Origin: Caulobacter sp.
GTDB taxonomy: Bacteria; Pseudomonadota; Alphaproteobacteria; Caulobacterales; Caulobacteraceae
Length of the DNA: 14,662 bases
Direction of reading: 5' to 3'
Assembly (NCBI GenBank): GCA_028291125.1
Contig: JAQGIN010000468.1
Coordinates: forward strand, 1-14,662
Shown: positions 1 to 7,178 of the stretch, piece after piece
How the letters are laid out: every line of letters begins with the position of its first letter
Position numbering within the stretch: the first letter of the stretch is position 1
The notes under the pieces: generated by a model
Told to the model about the DNA's origin: nothing
The model's input: only the letters and a program-made list of their open reading frames with translations
Databases searched by the model: none
Translations under genes and position numbers: made by a program

Positions 1-893
1 TTCTGCATCATCGGCGGCAGCAGGGCGAGCACGCTGTACAGCAGGATGCCGATGAAGAAGCCGAACACGCAGGAGGTGATGAAGTTGACGTCGGCCAGCA
101 GGGCGCGGTCGACGAACGGCCTGGCGGCGGTGGCCAGCTGCACGCAGAAGATCCACAGGGCGACGATCCCGACGATCAGATAGGTCCAGATCTCGGTCGA
201 GGCGAACCAGTCCTGGCTGGGCCCGCGGTCGAGCATCATCTGGAAGCCGCCGATGGCCAGGGCCAGGCTGGCGAAGCCGAGGACGTCGAACCGCTTCTTC
301 TCCGCGCTGCGCTTCTCCGACAGGAAGAAGAACACCCCGGCGAAGGCGAGAATGCCGATCGGCAGATTGATGAAGAACACCCAGCGCCAGTCGAGATTGT
401 CGGTCAGCCAGCCGCCGAGCGCCGGGCCGAGGATCGGGCCGAGCACGGCGCCGGCCCCCCAGACGGCCATGGCCTGGCCGTGCTTGTGGGGCGGGTTGAT
501 GTCGAGCAGCACCGCCTGGGACAGCGGGATCAGGGCGGCGCCGAACACCCCCTGCAGCAGGCGAAACAGCACGATCTCGACCAGGCTGGTGGCGATCCCG
601 CACAGCATCGAGGCGGCGGTGAAGCCGGCGATCGACACCAGGAACACCATCTTGCGGCCGACCCGGTCGGCCAGGAAGCCGGTCAGCGGGGTCATGATCG
701 TCGCCGCGACGATGTAGGAGGTCAGGACCCAGGTGATCTGCTCGGCGGAGGCCGAGACGCTGCCCTGGATGTGCGGCAGCGCCACATTGGCGATCGTGGT
801 GTCCAGCGAGTTCATGATCGTCGCCAGCATGACGGCGACGGTGATCGCCACCCGGTTGGCGGCGTCTCCCTTGCCGTTGCCGTCGCGAGTCAT
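1..893 (-). CDS. emrB: DHA2-family MFS multidrug efflux transporter, EmrB type (partial, C-terminus outside window)
   Basis: This is an inner-membrane proton-driven drug exporter of the 14-helix DHA2 (EmrB/QacA) family. It normally works with an EmrA periplasmic adaptor and an outer-membrane channel. The first 297 residues are present and the gene runs off the left edge. Visible hallmarks are the helix-1 motif around L30-D31-T32-T33 followed by NVALP (36-40), motif A (GFLADRVGRK, about 72-81) after helix 2, and the helix-5 motif C region GAVLGPILGPALGG (148-161). The DHA2-type DWRWVFFINLPIG stretch follows at 168-180. The ATG at 893..891 overlaps the TGA of the upstream emrA gene in an ATGA, so the two are translationally coupled. 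No outer-membrane partner is visible; it could lie beyond the left edge. The family call is firm, but the substrate cannot be read from sequence. Confidence 0.93.
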   Translation of the reverse strand, partial: MTRDGNGKGDAANRVAITVAVMLATIMNSLDTTIANVALPHIQGSVSASAEQITWVLTSYIVAATIMTPLTGFLADRVGRKMVFLVSIAGFTAASMLCGIATSLVEIVLFRLLQGVFGAALIPLSQAVLLDINPPHKHGQAMAVWGAGAVLGPILGPALGGWLTDNLDWRWVFFINLPIGILAFAGVFFFLSEKRSAEKKRFDVLGFASLALAIGGFQMMLDRGPSQDWFASTEIWTYLIVGIVALWIFCVQLATAARPFVDRALLADVNFITSCVFGFFIGILLYSVLALLPPMMQ

Positions 894-1969
894 CGCGGGC
901 TCTTGGCTGACCGCACGTCGACCTTGGCCTTGGCGCTGAGACCGGCGCTCAAGTGCGGGGCGGTCTCGTCCAGGGCCAGGCGCACCGGCAGGCGCTGCAC
1001 CACCTTCACCCAGTTGCCGGTGGCGTTCTCGGGCGGCAGCAAAGCAAAGCTGGAGCCGGTGCCGGGGCTGAAGCTGGCGACATGGGCCTTCAGATCGTGG
1101 TCATAGGCGTCGATCTTGATGGTCGCCGGCTGGCCGACGCGCATGTGGGCCAGCTGGTCTTCCTTGAAATTGGCCTCGATCCACGGCTGGCCCGAGACCA
1201 GCCAGAACAGGGTCTGGGCGGCGGCGACGCGGTTGCCGACCTGCAGCTGCTCGACCTTGGTGACGATCCCGTCGCTGGGGGCGACCAGGGTGGCGTAGGT
1301 CAGGTTGAGGCGGGCGCGGTCCAGCTCGGCCTTGGCCTGCATGACCTTGGGCTGGCGGTCGGAATTGAGGCCGGGCTGGCCGCCGATGTCGGCCAGGGCC
1401 GAGGCGATCTGCTGGCGGACGACGGCGATCTGGCGCTGGGCCTGGTCGGCGGCGTGGACCGCCTCGTCGGCCTGGGCGCGGGTGGCGACGCCGGCGGCGG
1501 CCAGGGCCTTCTGCCGCGCGGCTTCGCGCGCCGTGTAGGCGGCGGTCTCCTGAGCGGCGGCCAGGTCGGCCTGGCGCTGGGCGTAGACGGCCTGCGAGCC
1601 CTGGGTTTCGAAGCGGGCGGCGGCCAGGGCCGCCTCGGCGTGGGCGATGGCCACCTGGTAGTCGGCCGGATCGAGCCGGACCAGCACCTGGCCCTTGTTG
1701 ACCGGCTGGTTCTCGTGGACGTCGATCTCGATCACCCGGCCGTCGATGCTGGGGCTGATCGCCGCCCGCGCCGACTGCACATAGGCGTCGTCGGTGGACT
1801 GGAACCGGCCGCTGGTCAGCACGAAATAGGCCACCAGGGCGATGATGATCAGCGGGCCGCCGATCATCAGCGGCAGGCGCAGCCGCTGGCCCAGCGTCCG
1901 CTGGCGGCGACGGCTGGCCGCGTCCTGATCAGCTTCGGCGATCGCCTGGTAACCTTCCGCGTCACTCAC
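890..1969 (-). CDS. emrA: HlyD/EmrA-family membrane fusion protein of a multidrug efflux pump
   Basis: This is the periplasmic adaptor that links the EmrB transporter to an outer-membrane channel. Counting from the farther GTG, there is a short charged cytoplasmic N-terminus (1-36) and one membrane anchor (about 37-56). The typical STDDAYVQ segment is at 62-69, and the first half of a barrel-sandwich (lipoyl-like) domain ends in GQVLVRLDP (97-105). An Ala/Gln/Arg-rich coiled-coil hairpin covers about 110-215. The second lipoyl half (LVAPSDGIVTKV) and a beta-barrel follow. Length (about 360 aa) is normal. I chose the GTG at 1969..1967 because GGAG lies 6 bases ahead. A GTG four codons upstream (1981..1979) has no good ribosome site. 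The stop overlaps the emrB start by 4 bases. It is divergent from the LysR gene, a likely regulator. Confidence 0.92.
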   Translation of the reverse strand: MSDAEGYQAIAEADQDAASRRRQRTLGQRLRLPLMIGGPLIIIALVAYFVLTSGRFQSTDDAYVQSARAAISPSIDGRVIEIDVHENQPVNKGQVLVRLDPADYQVAIAHAEAALAAARFETQGSQAVYAQRQADLAAAQETAAYTAREAARQKALAAAGVATRAQADEAVHAADQAQRQIAVVRQQIASALADIGGQPGLNSDRQPKVMQAKAELDRARLNLTYATLVAPSDGIVTKVEQLQVGNRVAAAQTLFWLVSGQPWIEANFKEDQLAHMRVGQPATIKIDAYDHDLKAHVASFSPGTGSSFALLPPENATGNWVKVVQRLPVRLALDETAPHLSAGLSAKAKVDVRSAKSPR

Positions 1970-1989
1970 GCGCTGCTCCACGTCTTCGA

Positions 1990-2013
1990 GCGGCCAACGT
2001 TCACGCTGGCCGC
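1990..2013. repeat. 7-bp inverted repeat in the emrA leader
   Basis: GCGGCCA (1990-1996) and TGGCCGC (2007-2013) form a perfect 7-bp stem around a 10-base loop. It lies about 20 bases upstream of the emrA GTG, inside the predicted untranslated leader. It could be an RNA hairpin or a protein site. There is no U-run, so it is not an obvious terminator. Confidence 0.4.
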
Positions 2014-2056
2014 GGCTTGTTCGTCAAAAGGATTGGGGCGCCGGGGAGGGCGGACC

Positions 2057-2084
2057 TTGACCGGGGAGATAGGTACGTCATGAT
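2057..2084 (+). promoter_or_regulatory. Candidate promoter of the LysR-family gene
   Basis: TTGACC (2057-2062) followed after 16 bases by CATGAT (2079-2084) is a plausible sigma-70-type promoter. It would start transcription near 2091, about 26 bases before the LysR gene ATG. It interleaves with the predicted divergent emrA promoter, so one bound protein could control both. The -10 is weak (four of six consensus bases). Confidence 0.3.
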
Positions 2085-2094
2085 CATGAGCCAA
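2066..2094 (-). promoter_or_regulatory. Candidate emrAB promoter
   Basis: On the minus strand a -35 candidate TTGGCT (2094..2089) is separated by exactly 17 bases from a -10 candidate TATCTC (2071..2066). This predicts a start near 2059 and a leader of about 90 bases. The 12-bp palindrome at 2078-2089 lies mostly in the spacer and touches the -35. The hexamers are only moderate matches, so this is a prediction by eye. Confidence 0.4.
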
Positions 2095-2099
2095 ATGAT
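2078..2099. promoter_or_regulatory. Palindromic operator candidate between emrA and lysR
   Basis: Two palindromes overlap here. TCATGATCATGA (2078-2089) is a perfect 12-bp palindrome. ATCAT-N7-ATGAT (2083-2099) is an interrupted 17-bp palindrome of the size LysR-family proteins often bind, although the spacing is T-N13-A rather than the textbook T-N11-A. Both lie in the only A/T-rich stretch of the gap and cover the predicted divergent promoters. This fits autoregulation plus control of emrAB by the neighbouring LysR protein, which is inference. Confidence 0.45.
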
Positions 2100-2116
2100 A
2101 TCTCGTCACGCAAGTC

Positions 2117-3079
2117 ATGAACAATCCGCATTTTCATAATCTCGACCTCAACCTGCTGCGGGTGTTCCAGGCCCTGCTGGAGGAGGAGAGCGCCACCCGG
2201 GCCGGGGCCCGGCTGGGCCTGACCCAGTCGGCGGTCAGCCACGCCTTGGGCCGTCTGCGCCTGGCGCTGGGCGATCCGCTGTTCGTGCGCGGTCCGGCCG
2301 GACTTCAAGCGACGCCGCGCGCCGCCGAGATGGGCGACGCCATCCGCGCCGCCTTGAAGCTGCTGGAGGCGGCGGTCTCGGGGCCAAGCTTCGATCCGGC
2401 CGTCAGCCAGCGCGTGTTTCAGATCAGCGCCAGCGCCTATGTTTGCACGGTGCTGATGCCCGCCGTCGTGCGGCGGGTGCTGGCCGAGGCGCCGGGTGTC
2501 AAGCTGCGCTTGCGCGGCGTCGACACCGACCTGGCCGAGGACCTCGACCGTGGCCGGCTGGACCTGGCGATCGGCAGCTTCGAGCATGTCGGGCCGCGCT
2601 TCGTGCACCAGCCGCTGTTCGACGAGACGGGCGTCTGGGTGATCCGCGCCGGCCATCCGGCCGCCCAGCAAGAGGTCACGCCGCAGGTGTTGGCGGGCTT
2701 GCCGCATCTGGTCGTCGGCGGCGCCCACAAGGATGACCAGGAGACCAACGGGGCGGGACGGGGTCTGGGCCTTCGCCGGATCACCAACTGGAGCGACGAC
2801 TATGCCCTGAGCGGCGCCTCGATGCGCGACCTGGAGGGACCGGTCACGGTGCCGGACGCCTATTCGGCCATGGTCATGGTCAGCCAGACCGACATGGCCG
2901 CCTTGCTGCCCCGCCGGCTGGCGACTCTGGCCATGCAGAAGGGGCGGATGATCCTGATCGAGCCCAACCGCCATCCCGAACCGGCCTCGTTCGGCGCGGT
3001 GATCCGCAGCGGCGAGAGCGAGAGCGGGCCGGTGGCCTGGCTCATGGGCCTGATCGCCGAAGTCGCCGCGACGCTGTAG
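2117..3079 (+). CDS. LysR-family transcriptional regulator
   Basis: This is a 320-residue one-component regulator of usual family length. The N-terminal winged helix-turn-helix spans about residues 9-68, with the typical LNLLRVFQALLEE start, the recognition-helix pattern LTQSAVSHALGRLR, and the DPLFVR wing. The remainder (about 95-310) is a periplasmic-binding-protein-like effector domain. The ATG at 2117 has no clear ribosome site in the bases just ahead, so it may start weakly or from a short leader. It is divergent from emrAB across a 135-base gap with operator-like palindromes, which makes it the probable regulator of the pump, perhaps sensing a pump substrate. It could instead act on the downstream LamG gene, 49 bases away with no terminator visible between them. 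The effector cannot be predicted. Confidence 0.93.
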   Translation: MNNPHFHNLDLNLLRVFQALLEEESATRAGARLGLTQSAVSHALGRLRLALGDPLFVRGPAGLQATPRAAEMGDAIRAALKLLEAAVSGPSFDPAVSQRVFQISASAYVCTVLMPAVVRRVLAEAPGVKLRLRGVDTDLAEDLDRGRLDLAIGSFEHVGPRFVHQPLFDETGVWVIRAGHPAAQQEVTPQVLAGLPHLVVGGAHKDDQETNGAGRGLGLRRITNWSDDYALSGASMRDLEGPVTVPDAYSAMVMVSQTDMAALLPRRLATLAMQKGRMILIEPNRHPEPASFGAVIRSGESESGPVAWLMGLIAEVAATL

Positions 3080-3128
3080 GAACCGGTCGTCCGTCAATCG
3101 GCCACAGTCATCCTGGAACGTAATCGTC

Positions 3129-3875
3129 ATGCATCAGCGCCTCTCCCTTCGCCGCCGAGACGTCCTGCTGGCCGGCGCCGCCGGCTCCCTGGGTCTGCTG
3201 GCCGCGCCGAGCGTGGCGGCGGCCGGGCCGCCGCAGACCGTCTGGACCTTCGACCGCCTCGACACCATCGGCGGACTCGTGCCCCACGTCGAAGGCCACC
3301 CGAAACTGATCGAGACGCCGCTCGGCAAGGCGCTGGCGTTCAACGGCGTCGACGACGCGCTGTTCATCGACCAGCACCCGCTGGCCGGCGCCGCGACCTT
3401 CACCTTCGAGGCGTTCATCCGGCCCGACGGCGGAGCGTTCGAGCAGCGCTGGTTTCACCTGGCCCAGGACGAACCGGCCCCGGCGCCCGGCGCCGCGCCC
3501 AGCCCGCCGAGCAACACCCGGTTCCTGTTCGAGATCCGCGTGGTCGAGAACGCCTGGTATCTCGACGCCTATGTGCGCGGTCCCGGCTATGCCCACACCC
3601 TGGTGTTCCCGGACAAACTCTATCCGATCGGCCGCTGGCATCACGTCGCCCAGACCTATGACGGCAAGACCTACCGCAGCTATGTGAACGGGGCGCTGCA
3701 AGGAGAGGCCGACATCGCCTTCACGCCGCAGGGGCCGGGCCGCGCCTCGGTCGGGGTGCGCATGAACCGGGTCAACTATTTCAAGGGCGCCATCCGCCAG
3801 GCGCGGTTCACGGCGCAGGCCCTGACGCCCGACCAGTTCCTGAGGCTGCCCGAGGGCTTGCGCGCCGCTGGCTAG
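3129..3875 (+). CDS. Tat-exported LamG/concanavalin A-like domain protein
   Basis: This is a 248-residue exported protein. The N-terminus has a twin-arginine signal: RRRDVLLAG at about 8-16, a hydrophobic stretch, then an Ala-rich cleavage region near residue 32. The rest is one LamG-like jelly-roll sandwich (about 38-240). Its signature is the strand pattern GRWHHVAQTYDGKTYRSYVNG (split across about 174-195), followed by a final strand ending in FKGAIRQARF. Such domains bind glycans or serve as non-catalytic modules; no catalytic residues are recognisable. The ribosome site is weak (GGAA about 10 bases ahead). It follows the LysR gene by 49 bases on the same strand and may share its transcript. 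Its TAG overlaps the cydC TAG in a palindromic CTAG. Function is unknown; a carbohydrate-binding or cell-surface role is a guess. Confidence 0.85.
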   Translation: MHQRLSLRRRDVLLAGAAGSLGLLAAPSVAAAGPPQTVWTFDRLDTIGGLVPHVEGHPKLIETPLGKALAFNGVDDALFIDQHPLAGAATFTFEAFIRPDGGAFEQRWFHLAQDEPAPAPGAAPSPPSNTRFLFEIRVVENAWYLDAYVRGPGYAHTLVFPDKLYPIGRWHHVAQTYDGKTYRSYVNGALQGEADIAFTPQGPGRASVGVRMNRVNYFKGAIRQARFTAQALTPDQFLRLPEGLRAAG

Positions 3876-5521
3876 GCCGCCGCCCGCGCCGGCGCCCTTT
3901 CCAGATGCAGGCGGCCGTCCGATCCGACGCCGCGCACCCGCAGGGTGACGGCGCAGAGCGCGCAGGGCGCGGGCCGGTGGCTGATCAGGATCAGGCCCTG
4001 GCCCGAGCGGGTCAGCCGCCGCGCCAACCGTTCCAGCACCGTCGCCTCGGTCGCCGCGTCCAGGCCTTCGGTCGGCTCGTCCAGCACCAGCCACGGCGCG
4101 TCGCGCAGATAGGCCCGGGCCAGACCCAGCCGGCGCCGTTCGCCGCCCGACAGCCGCTCGCCGTTGTCGCCCAGGGCGGCGTCGAGGCCGGCGGGCGCGG
4201 CCCGCACGCGGTCGGCCAGGTCGGCGTCCTCCAGCGCCGTCCACAGGGCGTCGTCGGAAGCGTCCGGCGCCGCCAATCGCAGGTTGTCGGCCACCGTGCC
4301 GGCCAGCAGGCGCACGTCCTGGGCGGCGTAGGCGAACAGCGTCCGCGCGCCCTCGACATCGATGTCGGCCAGGTCGACGCCGCCCAGCCGGGCCTCACCG
4401 GCGACGGGGTCGCGCAGGCCCATCAGCCGTTCGACCAGGGTGGTCTTGCCGGCCCCGGAGAGGCCGGTCACCGCCAGCCGGGCCGGCGGGGCGAGGTCGA
4501 GATCCAGGCTCGGCAGGCGCAGGGCGGCGTCGGCGGGCCGCTGCAGGGCTCGCGCCGGCGGCGCGTCGAATACGGCGCCGATGCGCGTCATCGCCTGGCG
4601 GGCCCCGCCGGCCTGGCGGAAGGCCGCCACCAGGGCGGCGGCCCCTTCGACGGCGGTGATCGCCGCCAGCGCGGCCAGGGCGGCCAAGGGCGGCGAGGCG
4701 TGGGCGACGACGATCAAGACGCCGGCGACGACCGCGCCGATCACAAGGCTTTGCGAGACGCCGATCCAGCCGCCGGCCACCGCGGCGCGCACGGTCTGGC
4801 GGCCCAGGGCGTCGGCCTTGGCGGCGACCTGGTCGACGGCCCAGCCCTCCAGGCCATAGGCCCGCAGCTCGGGGGCGGCGGCCTGCAGGGCCGAGAAGCT
4901 GGCCTTCAGCTCGCCGGCCCCGGTCTGGACGGCGCGGCCGGCCGGGTCGCTCAAGGTTCGGCCCAGGCCGGCGGCGGCCCCCACGGCGACGATGACGGCG
5001 GCCAGCACCACCGCGGCGGCCGGCCATCCCGCCAGGCCGGCCAGGATCAGGCCGGCGGCGATGGCGGCGATCGCGCCCCACGGGGCAGATAGGCGCACGA
5101 ACAGGGTCTGGATGGCGTCGACGTCCTGCACCATGCGGGCCGAGGCCTCGCCGCTGGACCAGGCCAGGGCCCGGCTGGGCGGCGCGGCGGCCAGGCCGGC
5201 GAACAGGGCGGGGCGCAGCTTGGCCAGGGCCTTCAGCGCCGCCTCGTGGCCGCTGAGCCGCTCGACATAGCGCGCGCCGGTGCGGACGATGGCCAGGAAC
5301 CGGATGCCGGCGCTGGGCAGCAGATAGTTGAAGGCTTGGGCGGCGGCCGGTCCGGCCGCCCCGGCCAGGGCCGCGCCGGTGATGAACCAGCCCGACAAGC
5401 CCAGCAGCAGCACGGCGGCGGCCGAGACCAGGGCCGCCGCGGCGGCGGCGATCAGCAGCCTGCGGCCCTGGGCGCGGCGCTGCTCGGCGATCAGCCGCGT
5501 CAGCTGGGCGACGCCGCTCAC
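3872..5521 (-). CDS. cydC: CydC, subunit of the CydDC thiol-exporting ABC transporter
   Basis: This 549-residue half-transporter pairs with CydD to export cysteine/glutathione to the periplasm, which is needed for assembly of cytochrome bd. The transmembrane domain spans about 20-300. The nucleotide-binding domain has Walker A GLSGAGKTT (353-361), Q-loop Q401, signature LSGGE (457-461), Walker B LVLDE (478-482), D-loop EGLD and H-loop histidine H515. The segment before Walker A is unusually short and lacks the aromatic A-loop usually seen in ABC exporters; CydD has one. A CxxC pair (C520, C523) follows the H-loop. The GTG start (5521..5519) overlaps the cydD TGA as GTGA, with a modest AGGTGG 7 bases upstream. 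It is slightly shorter than the E. coli protein. The pairing with CydD and the adjoining cydAB make the assignment solid. Confidence 0.93.
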   Translation of the reverse strand: MSGVAQLTRLIAEQRRAQGRRLLIAAAAAALVSAAAVLLLGLSGWFITGAALAGAAGPAAAQAFNYLLPSAGIRFLAIVRTGARYVERLSGHEAALKALAKLRPALFAGLAAAPPSRALAWSSGEASARMVQDVDAIQTLFVRLSAPWGAIAAIAAGLILAGLAGWPAAAVVLAAVIVAVGAAAGLGRTLSDPAGRAVQTGAGELKASFSALQAAAPELRAYGLEGWAVDQVAAKADALGRQTVRAAVAGGWIGVSQSLVIGAVVAGVLIVVAHASPPLAALAALAAITAVEGAAALVAAFRQAGGARQAMTRIGAVFDAPPARALQRPADAALRLPSLDLDLAPPARLAVTGLSGAGKTTLVERLMGLRDPVAGEARLGGVDLADIDVEGARTLFAYAAQDVRLLAGTVADNLRLAAPDASDDALWTALEDADLADRVRAAPAGLDAALGDNGERLSGGERRRLGLARAYLRDAPWLVLDEPTEGLDAATEATVLERLARRLTRSGQGLILISHRPAPCALCAVTLRVRGVGSDGRLHLERAPARAAA

Positions 5522-7131
5522 AGTCGCACCACCTGGTCGGCCAGGGCCCAGACGGCGGGCGAATGGGTGGCGATCAGGGTGGTGCGGCCCTGGGCGGCGG
5601 CGCGCAGGATCGGCAGCAGGGCGGCCTCGGACGCGGCGTCGAGATTGGCGGTGGGTTCGTCGAGCAGCAGGATCGGGGCCGGCTTCAGGAAGGCGCGCGC
5701 CAAGCCCAGCCGCCGCCGCTCGCCGCCCGACAGCCCGCCGCCGCGTTCGTTGATCGGCCGGGCCAGGTCGCCGCTCAGGCCGGCGCGGTCGGCCGCGTCG
5801 CGGACCTGGGCGGGCGAGGCCGCGCGCCAGGCCAGGGCGATATTGTCGTGCAGGGTCCCGGGCACGACCACCGGCGCCTGGCCGGCCCAGGCCACGGCGG
5901 CGGCGAAGGACCCGACCTGGGACAGCCGGACCTCGTCGGCCTCGACCTCGCCGGCGCTCAGCGGGGACAGGCCCAGCAGCAGGTGCAGCAGGGTGCTCTT
6001 GCCCGAGCCGCTGGGTCCGACCACGGCGACCAGGGCCCCGGAGGGAACGGACAGGTCGAAGCCCGACAGCACCGGCGCGCCGTGCTGATAGGCGACGCCG
6101 ACGGCGGAAAACCGCAGGGTCGGAGGGCGGGCGAAGGCGGGGAGGGCCACGGTCGGCGGGGCGGGGGACGGGCGGGCGGCCAGGGTCGGGGCGGCGGCCT
6201 CGGCGGCTTGGCGGTCGTGATAGGCCGCCGCCAGCCGGCGCATCGGCGCATAGACCTCCGGGGCCAGGGCCAGGACGAAGAAGGCCCGCGTCAGGTCGAG
6301 GGTCTCGGGGACCGGGAACGGCAGCAGACGCAGCAGGTTGAAGCCGCAATAGACCGCCACCAGGGCCACCGACAGGGCCGAGAAGAACTCCAGCACGCCC
6401 GAGGACAGGAAGGCGGTCCGCAGCACCCGCGTCGTCCGCCGCTCCAGTTCGTCGGCGGCGGCCGCCAGCCGGGCGGTGGTGCGGGCCTGGGCCTGGAAGG
6501 CCAGCAACACGGGCAGGGCGCGGACCCGGTCGAGGAACAGGCCCGACAACCGCTCCAGCGCCTCGAACTGCCGCCGGCTCTCGCCGGCCGCCGCCGTGCC
6601 GGCCAGGGCCATGCCGGCGACGAACGGGATCAGGGTCAGGGCCAAGATGGCGGCGGCGATCGGGCTGGCCAGGGCGCAGACGGCGATGACCAGCAGCGGC
6701 GACAGCGCGGCGGCCGCGCGGGCCGGGGCGAAGCGGGCGACATGGCCGTCCAGCGCCTCGACGCCCTCGACCACGGCGGTCATGGCCTCTGGGCCGGACC
6801 GGCCGCCGCCGAAGGTCTCGACCAGCAGGCCGCGACGGACCTGGCCCTTGACGGCCAAGGCCGCCTCGGCGCCGGCAGTCGTCGCGGCCTGGGCGATCAG
6901 GCCGCGGGCGGCGACGCTGAGGCCCGCCAGGACCAGTCCGGGAACGAGGGCGGCCAGGCCGCGGTCCAGCGCGCCGACCGCCAGGGCCAGGCCCGCCGCG
7001 AAGCCGATGGCCGGGACGACGTCGGCGACCGTCAGCAGGCCGGCCAGGCGGATCGGCCGGCCGTGGGGCCGGCTCGCCGCCCGCAGCCAGGGCCTGGGAT
7101 CGAAGGACTCGGCGGCGCGCGCGATGGTCAT
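5518..7131 (-). CDS. cydD: CydD, subunit of the CydDC thiol-exporting ABC transporter
   Basis: This 537-residue half-transporter forms a heterodimer with CydC in the inner membrane. It has a transmembrane domain (about 28-300) and a Pro/Ala-rich linker (about 310-336). The nucleotide-binding domain has A-loop tyrosine Y348, Walker A GPSGSGKST (372-380), Q-loop Q418, signature LSGGE (467-471), Walker B ILLLDE (487-492) and H-loop histidine H523. All catalytic motifs are intact. The ATG at 7131..7129 is the only sensible start. The GGAGG ahead of it is only one base away, too close for normal use, and the FNR-type box centre is about 40 bases upstream, so the message may begin at or next to the ATG. 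It is the first gene of the cydDC pair, divergent from cydAB, and overlaps cydC by 4 bases. Confidence 0.93.
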   Translation of the reverse strand: MTIARAAESFDPRPWLRAASRPHGRPIRLAGLLTVADVVPAIGFAAGLALAVGALDRGLAALVPGLVLAGLSVAARGLIAQAATTAGAEAALAVKGQVRRGLLVETFGGGRSGPEAMTAVVEGVEALDGHVARFAPARAAAALSPLLVIAVCALASPIAAAILALTLIPFVAGMALAGTAAAGESRRQFEALERLSGLFLDRVRALPVLLAFQAQARTTARLAAAADELERRTTRVLRTAFLSSGVLEFFSALSVALVAVYCGFNLLRLLPFPVPETLDLTRAFFVLALAPEVYAPMRRLAAAYHDRQAAEAAAPTLAARPSPAPPTVALPAFARPPTLRFSAVGVAYQHGAPVLSGFDLSVPSGALVAVVGPSGSGKSTLLHLLLGLSPLSAGEVEADEVRLSQVGSFAAAVAWAGQAPVVVPGTLHDNIALAWRAASPAQVRDAADRAGLSGDLARPINERGGGLSGGERRRLGLARAFLKPAPILLLDEPTANLDAASEAALLPILRAAAQGRTTLIATHSPAVWALADQVVRL

Positions 7132-7136
7132 CCCTC

Positions 7137-7144
7137 CGGTTAGC
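7137..7144 (-). promoter_or_regulatory. Candidate -10 element of the cydDC promoter
   Basis: On the minus strand GCTAACCG (7144..7137) partly matches the Caulobacter housekeeping -10 pattern GCTANAWC. If used, transcription would begin around 7132, one base before the cydD ATG. That places the anaerobic box centre near -40, the class II activator position. It is a partial match found by eye. Confidence 0.3.
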
Positions 7145-7164
7145 CAACGCCGTCATTGACGACC

Positions 7165-7178
7165 TTGATCAAGATCAA
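7165..7178. promoter_or_regulatory. FNR/FixK-type anaerobic box between cydDC and cydAB
   Basis: TTGAT (7165-7169), CAAG (7170-7173) and ATCAA (7174-7178) match the FNR/FixK consensus TTGAT-N4-ATCAA perfectly. The symmetry extends to CCTTGAT/ATCAAGG (7163-7180). It is the only such site in the 113-base divergent gap. Its centre is about 73 bases before the cydA ATG, so a start near 7213 would put it at -41.5, the usual activating position. It lies about 40 bases before the cydD ATG. Low-oxygen induction of both cyd transcripts is inferred; in Caulobacterales the regulator would probably be FixK. Confidence 0.85.

Noticed and set aside
953..2083. Plus-strand open frame of 376 codons opposite emrA
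   Set aside because: Low-complexity Gly/Asp/Leu/Val composition and full overlap with a well-supported HlyD-family gene.
2084..3130. Minus-strand open frame of 348 codons opposite the LysR gene
   Set aside because: No domain, composition typical of an antisense shadow, and the LysR protein has a clear helix-turn-helix and effector domain.
5522..7156. The cydC frame stays open upstream of its start through all of cydD, suggesting a 1094-codon fusion
   Set aside because: The upstream part is Arg/Pro/Gly-rich nonsense read in the wrong frame of cydD; the real cydC starts at the GTG overlapping the cydD stop.
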